DNA of 64,000 nt from an uncultured Polaribacter sp. (GTDB taxonomy: Bacteria; Bacteroidota; Bacteroidia; Flavobacteriales; Flavobacteriaceae). The notes beneath the pieces were generated by a model. The model was not told where the DNA came from. It did no database searches and was given only the letters and a program-made list of their open reading frames with translations. Position numbers and translations under genes: made by a program. The stretch is taken from the NCBI RefSeq assembly GCF_947496195.1, contig NZ_CANMBY010000001.1, forward strand, positions 930,001-994,000, in the 5' to 3' direction. This document shows, piece by piece, positions 37,289 through 47,441 of the stretch. Every line of letters begins with the position of its first letter. Position 1 is the stretch's first letter.

Positions 37289-38785
37289 ATGAATTATTAT
37301 TTAGGAATTGATTTAGGAAGTTCTTCTATAAAAGCGTCATTGGTAGAAGTAAACACAGGAAAGAGTATTTCTGTAGTACAACAACCAAAAGAAGAAATGA
37401 GTATAACCGCTCATAAAAATGGATGGGCAGAACAAAATCCAAATTCTTGGTGGAAATATATTTGTGAGGCTATTAAGGAGCTAAAAGCAGAAAATAGTAT
37501 TAATGCAAATCAAATTAAAGGAATTGGTATTTCTTACCAAATGCATGGTTTGGTTTTAATTGATAATAAAGGCAATGTTTTAAGAGACAGTATAATTTGG
37601 TGTGATAGTAGAGCTGTAACCATTGGTAATGATGCCTTTACAGCTATAGGACAAGAACAATGTAAAACGCAATTATTAAACTCACCTGCAAACTTTACAG
37701 CATCAAAATTAAAGTGGGTCAAAGAAAATGAACCAGAATTGTATGACAAAGTAGATAAGTTCATGTTACCTGGAGATTATATTTCTTATAAATTTTCAGG
37801 AAACATCAATACTACTATATCAGGATTATCAGAAGGTATTTTCTGGGATTTTAAAAACAATTCTGTTGCCGATTTTCTATTAACTCATTATAGTATTAAC
37901 ACATCAATGGTACCAGATATTGTAGATACATTCTCTCAGCAATCCCTTGTTGATGAAAATGGAGCTCAAGAAAGTGGTTTATCTGTTGGAACACCTATTT
38001 TATACAGAGCTGGAGATCAACCTAATAATGCATTATCATTAAATGTATTTAATCCAGGTGAAGTTGCTGCTACTGGTGGAACATCAGGAGTAGTATATGC
38101 AGTTTCAGAAAGTCTATCATCAAAAGAAAGTGATAGAATCAACAATTTTGCTCATGTAAATTATGCTAAAGATGCATCACCTAAAATAGGTAAATTATTG
38201 TGCATTAATGGAGCTGGTATTCAGTATAGATGGTTACTAAATAACCTACAAGTTGATTCTTATGCTGAAATGAATGATTTGGCAAATCAAATAGCCATTG
38301 GTTCTGAAGGTTTGAGTATTTTACCTTTTGGAAATGGTGCTGAACGTGTATTTAGTAACAAAGAAATCGGTACAAGAATTGTTAATATCAATCTAAATAA
38401 ACACCACAAAGCACATTTGTGTAGAGCAGCTTTAGAAGGTATTGCATTCTCATTTGTGTATGGCATGGAAGTTTTAATGAATGATGGAGTACAACCTAAA
38501 GTGATGAGAGCAGGAAATGACAATTTATTTCGTTCGGAAATATTTTCTACTACCATAGCAACCTTAACCAATCAAGATATAGAGATTTACAATACAACTG
38601 GTGCTATTGGAGCAGCAAGAGCTTGTAATTTGCATAAGGGTGATTTTGACGCTTTTTCAAAAGTCATTTTAGAAAACGATTATGTAATGACCTATCAACC
38701 ATTAAAAGAAAAAGAAGCTTATCAAAAAGCTTATGAAACTTGGAAAAGTGAGTTAACCTTAATTTTAGAAAAAGAGAGTAAATAA
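37289..38785 (+). CDS. xylB: Xylulokinase
   Basis: 498 residues of the FGGY kinase family, with full length and no signal peptide. It phosphorylates D-xylulose with ATP to xylulose 5-phosphate, feeding the pentose phosphate pathway in the cytoplasm. Visible motifs: [16 protein letters not shown] (phosphate 1), [28 protein letters not shown] with the likely catalytic Asp, [11 protein letters not shown] (adenosine region) and a late glycine-rich [11 protein letters not shown]. Its order directly before xylose isomerase and the sugar symporter makes D-xylulose the clear substrate. It lies 48 bp after the binding-protein gene, in the operon of site 11. Confidence 0.95.
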   Translation: MNYYLGIDLGSSSIKASLVEVNTGKSISVVQQPKEEMSITAHKNGWAEQNPNSWWKYICEAIKELKAENSINANQIKGIGISYQMHGLVLIDNKGNVLRDSIIWCDSRAVTIGNDAFTAIGQEQCKTQLLNSPANFTASKLKWVKENEPELYDKVDKFMLPGDYISYKFSGNINTTISGLSEGIFWDFKNNSVADFLLTHYSINTSMVPDIVDTFSQQSLVDENGAQESGLSVGTPILYRAGDQPNNALSLNVFNPGEVAATGGTSGVVYAVSESLSSKESDRINNFAHVNYAKDASPKIGKLLCINGAGIQYRWLLNNLQVDSYAEMNDLANQIAIGSEGLSILPFGNGAERVFSNKEIGTRIVNINLNKHHKAHLCRAALEGIAFSFVYGMEVLMNDGVQPKVMRAGNDNLFRSEIFSTTIATLTNQDIEIYNTTGAIGAARACNLHKGDFDAFSKVILENDYVMTYQPLKEKEAYQKAYETWKSELTLILEKESK

Positions 38786-38805
38786 TAAAATATAATAAAA
38801 AAATA

Positions 38806-40122
38806 ATGGCGAATACAGAATATTTTAAAGGAATAGATACCATTCAATTTGAAGGAAAGGAATCAGATAATCCATTAGCATTTAAATATTACAATCCAGA
38901 GCAAGTAGTTGCAGGTAGAAAAATGAAAGATTGGTTTAAGTTCTCTGTAGCTTATTGGCACACATTCTGTGGTCAAGGGTCAGATCCTTTTGGTCCAGGA
39001 ACTCAAAATTTTCTTTGGGATCAAGCTTCAGATCCTAAACAAGCTGCAACAGATAAAGCAGATGCTGCTTTTGAGTTTATCAGCAAAATGGGCTTTGAGT
39101 ATTTCTGTTTCCATGATTTCGATTTAATTCAAGAAGGTGCTACTTTATCTGAATCTCAAGAACGTTTAGAATTTATTACAGACTACATTAAGGAAAGACA
39201 AAAGGGAACAAATATTAAGTTGCTTTGGGGTACAGCCAATTGCTTTTCAAATCCAAGGTATATGAATGGGGCTGCTACAAATCCAGATTTTAATGTAGTA
39301 GCAAGAGCAGGAGCACAAGTAAAAATGGCATTAGATGCAACCATCAAATTAAATGGTGAAAACTATGTATTTTGGGGAGGTAGAGAAGGTTATATGTCTT
39401 TGTTAAATACAGATATGGGGCGTGAGTTAGATCATATGGCTCAATTTTTAACCATGGCAAGAGACTATGCTAGAGCACAAGGATTTACAGGTACATTCTT
39501 TATAGAGCCAAAACCAATGGAACCAATGAAGCATCAATATGATTTTGATTCTGCTACAGCAATAGGTTTTTTAAAAGAGTATGGTTTAGATAAAGATTTC
39601 AAAATGAATATCGAAGTAAACCATGCAACCTTAGCACAACATACTATGCAACACGAATTAGCAGTTGCTGCTAAAGCAGGAATGTTAGGTAGTATAGATG
39701 CCAACAGAGGAGATTACCAAAATGGTTGGGATACAGATCAATTTCCAAACAACATTCAAGAAACTACAGAAGCGATGTTAGTTTTCTTAGAAGCAGGAGG
39801 TTTACAAGGTGGAGGAGTTAATTTTGATGCAAAAATCAGAAGAAACTCTACAGACATGGAAGATGTTTTCTTGGCACACATTGGTGGTGCAGATACCTTT
39901 GCAAGAGCTTTAATTACGGCAGATAAAATTTTAACATCATCTTCATACAAAACATTAAGAGAAAAAAGATATAACTCTTTTGATGCTGGGAAAGGCGCTG
40001 AATTTGAGGCAGGTAAATTGGAATTAGCAGACTTATTTACTATTGCAAAAGAAAATGGAGAACTACCATTAATTAGTGGTAAACAAGAATTATTCGAAAA
40101 TATTATTAATCAATATATTTAA
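38806..40122 (+). CDS. xylA: Xylose isomerase
   Basis: 438 residues, normal for the type II cytoplasmic enzyme that converts D-xylose to D-xylulose using two divalent metal ions. Signature segments: [29 protein letters not shown] with the catalytic His, [31 protein letters not shown] and [12 protein letters not shown] with metal Glu/His, and [17 protein letters not shown] with metal Asp residues. All appear intact. It sits 20 bp after xylB and 10 bp before the symporter gene. Xylose is a side or backbone sugar of ulvan, which explains having the pathway inside this locus. Confidence 0.97.
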   Translation: MANTEYFKGIDTIQFEGKESDNPLAFKYYNPEQVVAGRKMKDWFKFSVAYWHTFCGQGSDPFGPGTQNFLWDQASDPKQAATDKADAAFEFISKMGFEYFCFHDFDLIQEGATLSESQERLEFITDYIKERQKGTNIKLLWGTANCFSNPRYMNGAATNPDFNVVARAGAQVKMALDATIKLNGENYVFWGGREGYMSLLNTDMGRELDHMAQFLTMARDYARAQGFTGTFFIEPKPMEPMKHQYDFDSATAIGFLKEYGLDKDFKMNIEVNHATLAQHTMQHELAVAAKAGMLGSIDANRGDYQNGWDTDQFPNNIQETTEAMLVFLEAGGLQGGGVNFDAKIRRNSTDMEDVFLAHIGGADTFARALITADKILTSSSYKTLREKRYNSFDAGKGAEFEAGKLELADLFTIAKENGELPLISGKQELFENIINQYI

Positions 40123-40132
40123 ACCATAAAAA

Positions 40133-41551
40133 ATGTCAAAATCAACCAATTCAGCATATTTATTAAAACTAACTTTAGTAGCCACTTTGGGTGGATTACT
40201 TTTTGGTTACGATACAGGTGTAATTTCAGGAACAGTTGGCTCTTTAGAAAGTTTTTTTGTAACTCCTAAAGGACTTTCAGAAACTGCTGCAAGTGCATTT
40301 AAAGGATTTTTAGTATCAAGTGCATTAATTGGTTGTATTATTGGTGGCATTTTTGGAGGAATTGTAAGTAAGTCCTTAGGAAGAAAAAAAGGGTTGATAC
40401 TTGCAGCTATTTTATTCCTAATTTCAGCTTTAGGTTCTGCAATGCCTGAAATGTTGTTGGCACCTATTGGTGAGTTAGACCATACTTTTTCTACTGTATT
40501 TATTGTTTACAGAATTATTGGTGGAATTGGAGTAGGTTTAGCCTCAATGTTATCTCCTCTCTATATTGCAGAAATTGCGCCAGCAAATAGCAGAGGGAAA
40601 TTAGTTTCTTTTAATCAATTAGCTATTGTTGGAGGTTTCATGGTAGTGTATTTTGTGAATTATTTTATTGCAAAAGGAGGAGGAACTGATGAATGGTTAA
40701 ATGAATTTGGTTGGAGATGGATGTTTGCATCAGAAATTATACCTGCAGGATTGTTTTTAATTTTATTATTTTTTGTGCCAGATACTCCACGTTCTTTGGT
40801 GTTAAAAAATAAACCAGAAGAGGCACTTGCTGTTTTGGTTAAAGTAAATTCAGAATTAAAAGGACAATCTATTTTAGAAGAAATTAAACAATCAGTAAAT
40901 AAAACTGAATCTGGTCGTTTATTATCATTTGGTTGGTTGGTTATTATTATAGGTATTTTGTTATCTGTATTTCAACAATTTGTAGGAATAAATGTGGTGC
41001 TGTATTATGCACCAGAAATTTTTAAAACAGTATCTTCTGGCACAGATACTGCGTTATTAATGACAATAATAGTAGGTATAGTAAACTTTTTATTCACCAT
41101 AATTGCTATAAGAACTGTTGATAAATATGGTAGAAAACCGCTCATGTTGATAGGTGCAATTGGTATGGGTGTTGCTATGTTAAGTTTAGGGTTTGTGTTT
41201 TTTGCAAATTTATCTGGCTATTTTGCATTGTTCTGTATGATGTTGTATGTAGCAAGTTTTGCCATGAGTTGGGGCCCTGTTACTTGGGTGTTATTATCAG
41301 AAATCTTCCCTAATAAAATTAGAGGGAAAGCATTAGCAATTGCTGTTGCAGCTCAATGGGTATCAAATTATTTGGTATCACTTACTTTTCCAATGATGAA
41401 TGATAACTCATATCTAACTGGACAGTTTAATCATGGTTTTGCATACTGGATATATGGTATTATGTGCATTTTAGCAATAATTTTTGTTAAAAAGTATGTG
41501 CCAGAAACTAAAGGGAAAACTTTAGAAGAAATGGAGAATATTTGGAAATAG
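40133..41551 (+). CDS. xylE: D-xylose/H+ symporter, sugar porter family
   Basis: 472 residues with 12 predicted membrane segments. Major facilitator sugar porter motifs are intact: GGLLFGYDTGVISG in helix 1, RIIGGIGVGLASMLSPLYIAE, APANSRGKLVSFNQL, VPDTPRSL, QQFVGINVVLYYAP in helix 7, and VPETKGKTLEEM at the C-terminus. It is in the inner membrane and imports a sugar with protons. The operon with xylA and xylB makes D-xylose the best guess. It starts 10 bp after xylA. Confidence 0.92.
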   Translation: MSKSTNSAYLLKLTLVATLGGLLFGYDTGVISGTVGSLESFFVTPKGLSETAASAFKGFLVSSALIGCIIGGIFGGIVSKSLGRKKGLILAAILFLISALGSAMPEMLLAPIGELDHTFSTVFIVYRIIGGIGVGLASMLSPLYIAEIAPANSRGKLVSFNQLAIVGGFMVVYFVNYFIAKGGGTDEWLNEFGWRWMFASEIIPAGLFLILLFFVPDTPRSLVLKNKPEEALAVLVKVNSELKGQSILEEIKQSVNKTESGRLLSFGWLVIIIGILLSVFQQFVGINVVLYYAPEIFKTVSSGTDTALLMTIIVGIVNFLFTIIAIRTVDKYGRKPLMLIGAIGMGVAMLSLGFVFFANLSGYFALFCMMLYVASFAMSWGPVTWVLLSEIFPNKIRGKALAIAVAAQWVSNYLVSLTFPMMNDNSYLTGQFNHGFAYWIYGIMCILAIIFVKKYVPETKGKTLEEMENIWK

Positions 41552-41620
41552 AATAGCTGTTTTTTATAAAATTTAAGAAGTTAAAGAATAATATAAAACT
41601 AAAATATCATTAAAAAAAAA

Positions 41621-43198
41621 TTGAAAAGGATACTTTTATATATAGGTTTCCTAATTTTTATAGGATGTGATAATAAAGAACAAAAAATAGTTCTTAAGCC
41701 GAATGTTTTATTCATTTTAGTTGATGATCTAGGATATCATGATTTAGGTTTTTCTGGAAGTACATTTTATGAAACCCCTAATATTGATTCACTTGCAAAG
41801 GAATCTGTTTGGTTTAAAAACGGGTATGCAGCTAGTCGTGTTTGTAGTCCTTCAAGAGCCAGTATTATGACTGGTAAATTTACAGCACGTCATGGAATTA
41901 CAGATTGGATTGGCGCAAAAGCAGGAGAAGATTGGCGAAACAGAAATAGGCAAGATAAATTACTTCCTGCAGAATATGTTACAGCTTTGCCAAAGCAAGA
42001 TGTAACTATAGCAGAAGCGTTTAATAAAGCCGGTTATAAAACATTTTTTGCGGGTAAATGGCATTTAGGTAATAAAGGTTCGTATCCAGAAGATCATGGT
42101 TTCGACATAAATAAAGGAGGTTTTCATAGAGGAGGTCCTTCTGGTGGTTTTTTTGCTCCATTCAAAAATCCGAAGTTAAAAGATAAAAAAGATGGAGAAA
42201 ATTTAACGATTAGATTAGCTGAAGAAACTGTAAATTTCATTTCTCAGAATAAAGAAAAACCATTTTTTGCCTATCTATCATTTTATGCTGTTCATGCACC
42301 CATACAAACTACAGAAACAAAATGGAACAAATATCGAAATAAAGCCGACAGTTTAGGTATTTTAAAATCTGGCTATAAAATGGAACGTGTATTGCCAATA
42401 AGACAAGTGCAAGACAATCCTATTTATGGAGGTTTAGTAGAAACTATGGATGATGCAGTTGGTATTGTTTTAAAATCCTTAAAAGAAAATGGTTTAGATA
42501 AAAATACCATTGTAGTTTTTACTTCAGATAATGGAGGTGTTGCTTCTGGAGATAACTATGCTACTAGTAATTTACCATTAAGAGGAGGTAAAGGTTATCA
42601 ATGGGAGGGTGGTATTAAAGAACCATTTTTAATAAAAGTCCCTTGGTTAGGTATAAGTAATAAAACATCAGATTTTCCTGTAATTCATACTGATTTTTAT
42701 CCTACTTTATTAGATTTATCAAATATATCTCTATACCCAGAACAACATATAGATGGTATCAGTTTAAAGCCTATTTTAGAAGGTAAAGAAATTAATATTG
42801 ATAGACCTCTATATTGGCATTATCCACATTATGGAAACCAAGGAGGAGATCCATCATCTATTATTCAGCAAAATGGATGGAAATTGATTCATTATTGGGA
42901 ATACAATCTTGAAGAATTATACAAGTTACCATCCATAGAAAAAGATGAACTGAATGTGATTTCAGAACATCCTGAACTCGCTAAAAAGTTGAGTAATCAA
43001 TTATTAACTTGGTTAAAAGAGGTTAACGCAAAATATCCTAAAAAGGATTCACTTTTTAATAAAGATAAAAGACATCTGCGTTTGCAAAATCTTAAAACTA
43101 AGAAACTAGAATCATTAGAAAAAAACAGAATAAAAGTACTTTCAAAAGATTTTCAACCGAATAAAAATTGGTGGAAGAGTAAATTAATTAAAGATTAA
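41621..43198 (+). CDS. S1 sulfatase, arylsulfatase-like lipoprotein
   Basis: 525 residues from a TTG start at 41621, which gives an immediate lipoprotein signal (lipid Cys16). No ATG lies near. Formylglycine motif VCSPSRASIMTGK with Cys75; metal Asp35-Asp36 (LVDDLGYHD); GKWHLGNKG near 146-154; FTSDNGG near 305. The architecture is that of arylsulfatase A-type (S1_16-like) enzymes. A long basic C-terminal tail (about 470-525) is Lys/Asn-rich. It is 69 bp after xylE, so probably the last gene of the xylose operon. A sulfated xylose or rhamnose-xylose fragment is a possible substrate. Confidence 0.9.
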   Translation: MKRILLYIGFLIFIGCDNKEQKIVLKPNVLFILVDDLGYHDLGFSGSTFYETPNIDSLAKESVWFKNGYAASRVCSPSRASIMTGKFTARHGITDWIGAKAGEDWRNRNRQDKLLPAEYVTALPKQDVTIAEAFNKAGYKTFFAGKWHLGNKGSYPEDHGFDINKGGFHRGGPSGGFFAPFKNPKLKDKKDGENLTIRLAEETVNFISQNKEKPFFAYLSFYAVHAPIQTTETKWNKYRNKADSLGILKSGYKMERVLPIRQVQDNPIYGGLVETMDDAVGIVLKSLKENGLDKNTIVVFTSDNGGVASGDNYATSNLPLRGGKGYQWEGGIKEPFLIKVPWLGISNKTSDFPVIHTDFYPTLLDLSNISLYPEQHIDGISLKPILEGKEINIDRPLYWHYPHYGNQGGDPSSIIQQNGWKLIHYWEYNLEELYKLPSIEKDELNVISEHPELAKKLSNQLLTWLKEVNAKYPKKDSLFNKDKRHLRLQNLKTKKLESLEKNRIKVLSKDFQPNKNWWKSKLIKD

Positions 43199-43206
43199 AT
43201 TGTTTT

Positions 43207-44094
43207 TTATTTCTTCTTCTTTTTCCTTTTAGGTCCTCTTGGTTTTTCTGGGTTTTCCTCAATATAATTTAAAAGAATACTTTTAACATCTTCTACAGTA
43301 CCTTGTGCTAAACCATTATTTTTATTGGCGCCAGTTATCCAATACAAAATCATACCAGCATCAGAGCAATCCCATTTTCCTTTTTGGAATTTTACAATAT
43401 CATCAACTTCTGCTAACTTACCAATGGTCCATATTAATTGAATGCGTGAATCTGAATGGTTTTTTGCCCAATCCCAATTTGCAATTGGTACTTTTAATTT
43501 AATATTTTGATCTGGAATTCGTACCTCTTCAATACCAAAATCTAAAATTTCTTGCCATTTGTAAAAATCTCCAGCGTTGTCATTTGCTGGATGATGTGTT
43601 ATCACTTTTACATATTTATGCTTTTCTTTTGCTGTTTTTTGTAAGGCCATTCCAATAATATCTGGTTCACCTGCTTCAATAATCCATAAGGGATTGTCTT
43701 TGGTTGAGTTTTGAATTGCCCAGGCTAAATCATTTATGGTTTCTTCTTTTTGCCAAATCGCATCAAAAAAAATCAAATGCTTAAAACCTTCCCAACGTCT
43801 TGCAGTCATATCACAAGCAATTTGCATTAAATGATGACGCTCTTTTTCTGCTTTTTCAGAAATTCTATCATCTCTTACTAAATCGCAACTATGAGAATAG
43901 TGTACCAATCTATCTTCTAACCCAGCAGCTTTTATCAATGCAATTGAAATTGCTGTACCACCTAAATCGTCTGGATCAGGAGAATTTCCATCAGCAACTA
44001 TAGCAATTCTTCCTTTTGGTGGGTTAATAGTTTGTGCTATTATATAATGGACATATAAGAGAAGAGTTAGCGTAAGCAGAATATGTTTTTTCAT
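43207..44094 (-). CDS. Nucleoside-hydrolase-like secreted protein
   Basis: 295 residues with a Sec signal peptide (1-20). The N-terminal RIAIVADGNSPDPDDLGGTA resembles the calcium-binding Asp cluster of inosine-uridine nucleoside hydrolases, and DNAGDFYKW and CSDAGMILYWITG may supply later ligands. The family hydrolyses N-ribosides. Relatives with this DGN...DPDD form are found in polysaccharide loci and have no known activity. It ends in a strongly basic tail (RGPKRKKKKK). It is monocistronic, with its own operator (site 12), and its stop is 9 bp from that of the convergent sulfatase. The role is unknown. A glycosidase acting on a ulvan fragment is conceivable. Confidence 0.65.
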   Translation of the reverse strand: MKKHILLTLTLLLYVHYIIAQTINPPKGRIAIVADGNSPDPDDLGGTAISIALIKAAGLEDRLVHYSHSCDLVRDDRISEKAEKERHHLMQIACDMTARRWEGFKHLIFFDAIWQKEETINDLAWAIQNSTKDNPLWIIEAGEPDIIGMALQKTAKEKHKYVKVITHHPANDNAGDFYKWQEILDFGIEEVRIPDQNIKLKVPIANWDWAKNHSDSRIQLIWTIGKLAEVDDIVKFQKGKWDCSDAGMILYWITGANKNNGLAQGTVEDVKSILLNYIEENPEKPRGPKRKKKKK

Positions 44095-44118
44095 TTATGA
44101 ATCTCTTTAAGATTTAAA

Positions 44119-44163
44119 TAAAAGTAGCAGGATGAGGTGTAAAATGTACCCTGTTGTGTCCTG
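44119..44163 (-). promoter_or_regulatory. Ulvan-regulon direct repeat plus -7 box (site 12), for the nucleoside-hydrolase-like gene
   Basis: Minus strand: CAGGACA (44163-44157) and CAGGGTA (44153-44147), then TACTTTTA at 44126-44119 at the standard offset. The start codon lies 24 bp further. Confidence 0.75.
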
Positions 44164-44188
44164 TTATTTATGCCTATAACAAGTAAAA

Positions 44189-44233
44189 CAGTACAGTACA
44201 AGATAGGCTATTCTTACGATTTGTTTATTTTGC
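44189..44233 (+). promoter_or_regulatory. Ulvan-regulon direct repeat plus -7 box (site 13), for the sulfatase-GH5-like operon
   Basis: CAGTACA (44189-44195) and CAAGATA (44199-44205), then TATTTTGC at 44226-44233. It is divergent from site 12, 25 bp away. The start codon is at 44261. Confidence 0.7.
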
Positions 44234-44260
44234 AATAAAATCTTAATCATCAAAACAGAG

Positions 44261-45985
44261 ATGAATACCAAACAATTATTCGCCATTTTATTAGTAGGGA
44301 TTTTTACATTTTCAGCTTGTAAAAAAGGAGAAAAAGAGCTTACTCAAAAGCCACCCAATATTCTCTGGTTGGTTACAGAAGATATGGGTGCTTACATTTC
44401 GCCTTTTGGAGATAATACTGTACAAACTCCAAACTTGAGTAGGTTAGCAAAAGAGGGAGTTATTTACCCAAATTTATATTCAACATCTGGAGTATGTGCA
44501 CCAAGTAGAGCAGCAATTGCAACAGGAATGTATCCATCAAGTATTGGTGCAAACCATATGCGTACAACTTCCTATACAGAAGTAACAGGACTACCAAAAT
44601 ATGAGGCTGTGCCTCCATCAGAAGTAACAATGATTAGTGAATTACTTCGTAAAGAAGGTTATTATTGTACAAATAACTACAAAACAGATTATCAATTTAA
44701 AGCTCCTGTAACAGCTTGGGATGAAAGTAGTCCTTATGCACATTGGAGAAATAGAAATGAAAATCAACCATTTTTTGCTGTTGTAAATTTTACAGAAACA
44801 CACGAATCTGGATTATTTGAACCTTATGGATTTAGACAAATTGAAACTAGGCATTACAAATCTGGGGACAGAAATTATAAATGGAAAGGCTTTGGAAAAT
44901 CACATGCAAAAAATAGAATGACTGAAGCAGAAACACCTGTTCACATTTTAAAGAATACCAAATTTAAAGTACCTCCTTATTTGGTTGATAACGAGGTAAC
45001 TCAAAGAGATCTATGGAAAATGTACAATAATATTGCTGAAATGGACAAACAAGTAGGTGCAATTTTAAAACAGCTTGAAGAAGATGGCTTATTAGAAAAT
45101 ACAATCATTATGTTTTATGGCGATCATGGAGGTCCATTACCAAGAGAAAAAAGATTAATTTATGATTCTGGATTAAATACGCCAATGATTGTACGTTTTC
45201 CAGGAAAAATCAATGCAAGTTCAAAATTTACCAATTTAGTTAGTTTTGTAGATTTTGCACCAACTTTACTTTCCTTGATTGGTCAAAAACCACCTGAATA
45301 TATGCAGGGACAAGCATTTTTAGGTAAATATCAATCAAAAAAACCTCGTAAATACATTCATGCAGCAGCAGATAGATTTGACGGATTTACAGATGCCATT
45401 AGAGCAGTAAGAGACAGCCAGTTTAAATATATTAGAAATTACAGGTTAGAACAAGGTTATTACTTACCTGTTGATTACAGAGAGAAAATTCCTGCAATGC
45501 AAGAATTATTAAAATTGAAAGAAGAGGGAAAATTAAATGATATTCAAAAACAATGGTTTAGAGAACAAAAACCAAAAGAAGAATTGTTTGATTGCATTAA
45601 TGATCCTTATGAATTGGTGAATCTTGCTGAAAGACCAGAATATCAAAATAAATTAAAAGAGTTGAGCAATGAAATGGATAGATGGCTTTTAGAGATTAAT
45701 GATAATCCTAATTTACTAGAAAAAGATTTGGTAGCTAAACTATGGAATGGAAAAAATCAAAAACCTGTAACCGCAAATCCTTCAGTAAATTTTGAGAATA
45801 ATAAAGTTGTTATTACTTGTGACACAGAAGGAGCTTCCATTGGATATAAAACTAATCCAAAAGCAGAAAGTTGGAATGTGTATTCAGAGCCTTTTGAATT
45901 AAAAATGTTTAATAAAATAATAGTGCAGGCTCACAAAATTGGTTACGTGCCTAGTAAAACTATAACAAAACAAACAACAAAATAA
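44261..45985 (+). CDS. S1 sulfatase with C-terminal hexosaminidase-C-like domain, lipoprotein
   Basis: 574 residues, lipid Cys20. Formylglycine motif VCAPSRAAIATGM with Cys79. The metal pair is Glu40-Asp41 (LVTEDMGAY), which with GDHGGPLPREKR marks the S1_8-like (heparan sulfatase-type) subgroup. After the catalytic domain, residues about 505-570 form a small beta-domain like the chitobiase/hexosaminidase C-terminal module (VVITCDTEGASIGYKTNP...PFELKMFNKIIVQAHKIGY). The substrate is inferred to be a rhamnose sulfate in ulvan oligosaccharides. Its stop overlaps the start of the GH5-like gene (TAATG). Confidence 0.92.
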   Translation: MNTKQLFAILLVGIFTFSACKKGEKELTQKPPNILWLVTEDMGAYISPFGDNTVQTPNLSRLAKEGVIYPNLYSTSGVCAPSRAAIATGMYPSSIGANHMRTTSYTEVTGLPKYEAVPPSEVTMISELLRKEGYYCTNNYKTDYQFKAPVTAWDESSPYAHWRNRNENQPFFAVVNFTETHESGLFEPYGFRQIETRHYKSGDRNYKWKGFGKSHAKNRMTEAETPVHILKNTKFKVPPYLVDNEVTQRDLWKMYNNIAEMDKQVGAILKQLEEDGLLENTIIMFYGDHGGPLPREKRLIYDSGLNTPMIVRFPGKINASSKFTNLVSFVDFAPTLLSLIGQKPPEYMQGQAFLGKYQSKKPRKYIHAAADRFDGFTDAIRAVRDSQFKYIRNYRLEQGYYLPVDYREKIPAMQELLKLKEEGKLNDIQKQWFREQKPKEELFDCINDPYELVNLAERPEYQNKLKELSNEMDRWLLEINDNPNLLEKDLVAKLWNGKNQKPVTANPSVNFENNKVVITCDTEGASIGYKTNPKAESWNVYSEPFELKMFNKIIVQAHKIGYVPSKTITKQTTK

Positions 45986-47388
45986 TGAATTCACTAATAA
46001 AAAAACTGGTAATTGTAACACTTTTATTAGTAAATATTTTCGGCTATTCTCAAATAAAACATGGTTTAAGAGACGAACAAGGTAGACATATAATACCAAG
46101 AGGCTTTGTAATAAATACCAATGATCACAGAGGTGAAGTTTTTTTTAATAGTGATGATTATGCAAGACAAGTTAGAATGGGGGCTAACCATCAAGTTGTG
46201 CGTTTAGAACTGGGAAAAGTAAGCGAATTTCCAGGAGGTAATGTTGAACCAAGTTATTTGTTGAAGTTAGACTCTTTAGTTGCTTTAGGCAAAAATCACG
46301 ATATAAAAACAGTCTTTAAAATGACAGTTTATGGAGTTGATAAGTTTGTATGGGAAGAATTTTGGGAGAATAAAAACGATAATCAATACACAACCTACAT
46401 TAATGCTTGGAAAATTATTTGGGAAAGATTTAAAAATGAGCCTTATGTTTTAGGTTACGATATTGTAAATGAACCTAGAAAATTAAAAATGAAGATCTCT
46501 TATAAAGATTTAACTGATAAATATCTCATTCCTTTATACCAAAGAATCATTGATGAAAGCCACAAGATAAACCCAAATAAAAAGATTCTCTTTCAGTCTA
46601 TTTTTATGAATAAAGGAGAGAAAATAGATAACAATCAATATGCTGAAATTACGTCTCCAATTAATAGAGAAAACATCATTTTTGCACCACATATTTATCA
46701 AAGTAATGTGGATTTTATTCAAAAGAATATGGATCGTTTTGATAAAGAGTCAGAAATGCTAAAAGCACCAATTTTAATTGGTGAATGGGGTTTCCCAACT
46801 TTTGCAAGAACAGATACTACTTTAGTTGGCAATTGGGGACAGTTAAAATACAGAGAAATGTATATTAGAACTGCAGAAGTTTTTGACAGAATGGGAGTAG
46901 GTTCTATAAAAGCTTGGTTTTTAGGCAATAGAACAATGCAAAATTTTCTAAAACCTGGGCCATCAACTTGGTCTATTTTTAGTGATAAAACAGATGCAGG
47001 AACAGTTGAACGTAAATATATTACAGACGTAATTTCTAGACCTTTTCCACAGGCAATTGCAGGAGATATTCATTCTTTTTTCTTCAATTTTGCGAAAAGA
47101 GAATTAGATATCAATATCATTTCAGACAATAACAAAGGAGCTTCAACAATATTTATTGGTGCAAATAGACATTATCCAGATGGATTTTCAATCATAATTA
47201 ATAAAGATTTTGTAATGTATTACAATCCGCTAAAAAATGTGGGTTTAGAAGTTTACAAAATAACAAAAGAGTCGAATCCTACAGATTTTATTTGGAATGA
47301 AAAAACGCAAAAATTAATTGTTTTAAAATGGCCAGAAACCAATAAAAACTACAACATAAAAATTGTACCTGGACTTCGAAATTTTTAA
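45985..47388 (+). CDS. GH5-like clan GH-A glycoside hydrolase
   Basis: 467 residues with a Sec signal peptide (about 1-23), a TIM-barrel (about 30-350) and a C-terminal beta-sandwich (about 370-460). Catalytic residues of a retaining clan GH-A enzyme are visible: acid/base Glu163 (DIVNEPR) and nucleophile Glu267 (LIGEWGF). The layout, with a NEP motif, IGEWG and a C-terminal sandwich, is like GH5 members related to endoglycoceramidases. It is translationally coupled to the S1_8-like sulfatase, so it probably acts on the desulfated product. The substrate is not readable. A xylosidase or glucuronidase on ulvan oligosaccharides is possible. It ends near a convergent operon. Confidence 0.82.
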   Translation: MNSLIKKLVIVTLLLVNIFGYSQIKHGLRDEQGRHIIPRGFVINTNDHRGEVFFNSDDYARQVRMGANHQVVRLELGKVSEFPGGNVEPSYLLKLDSLVALGKNHDIKTVFKMTVYGVDKFVWEEFWENKNDNQYTTYINAWKIIWERFKNEPYVLGYDIVNEPRKLKMKISYKDLTDKYLIPLYQRIIDESHKINPNKKILFQSIFMNKGEKIDNNQYAEITSPINRENIIFAPHIYQSNVDFIQKNMDRFDKESEMLKAPILIGEWGFPTFARTDTTLVGNWGQLKYREMYIRTAEVFDRMGVGSIKAWFLGNRTMQNFLKPGPSTWSIFSDKTDAGTVERKYITDVISRPFPQAIAGDIHSFFFNFAKRELDINIISDNNKGASTIFIGANRHYPDGFSIIINKDFVMYYNPLKNVGLEVYKITKESNPTDFIWNEKTQKLIVLKWPETNKNYNIKIVPGLRNF

Positions 47389-47408
47389 AACGCAAAAATT
47401 ACTCAAAG

Positions 47409-47440
47409 AATTAAATTATTTTTTTTAAGATTATTTAATT
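47409..47440. terminator. Weak AT-rich bidirectional terminator
   Basis: AATTAAATTAT (47409-47419) pairs with ATTATTTAATT (47430-47440) apart from one mismatch. T and A runs lie on either side. It lies between convergent genes. Confidence 0.5.
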
Positions 47441-47441
47441 T

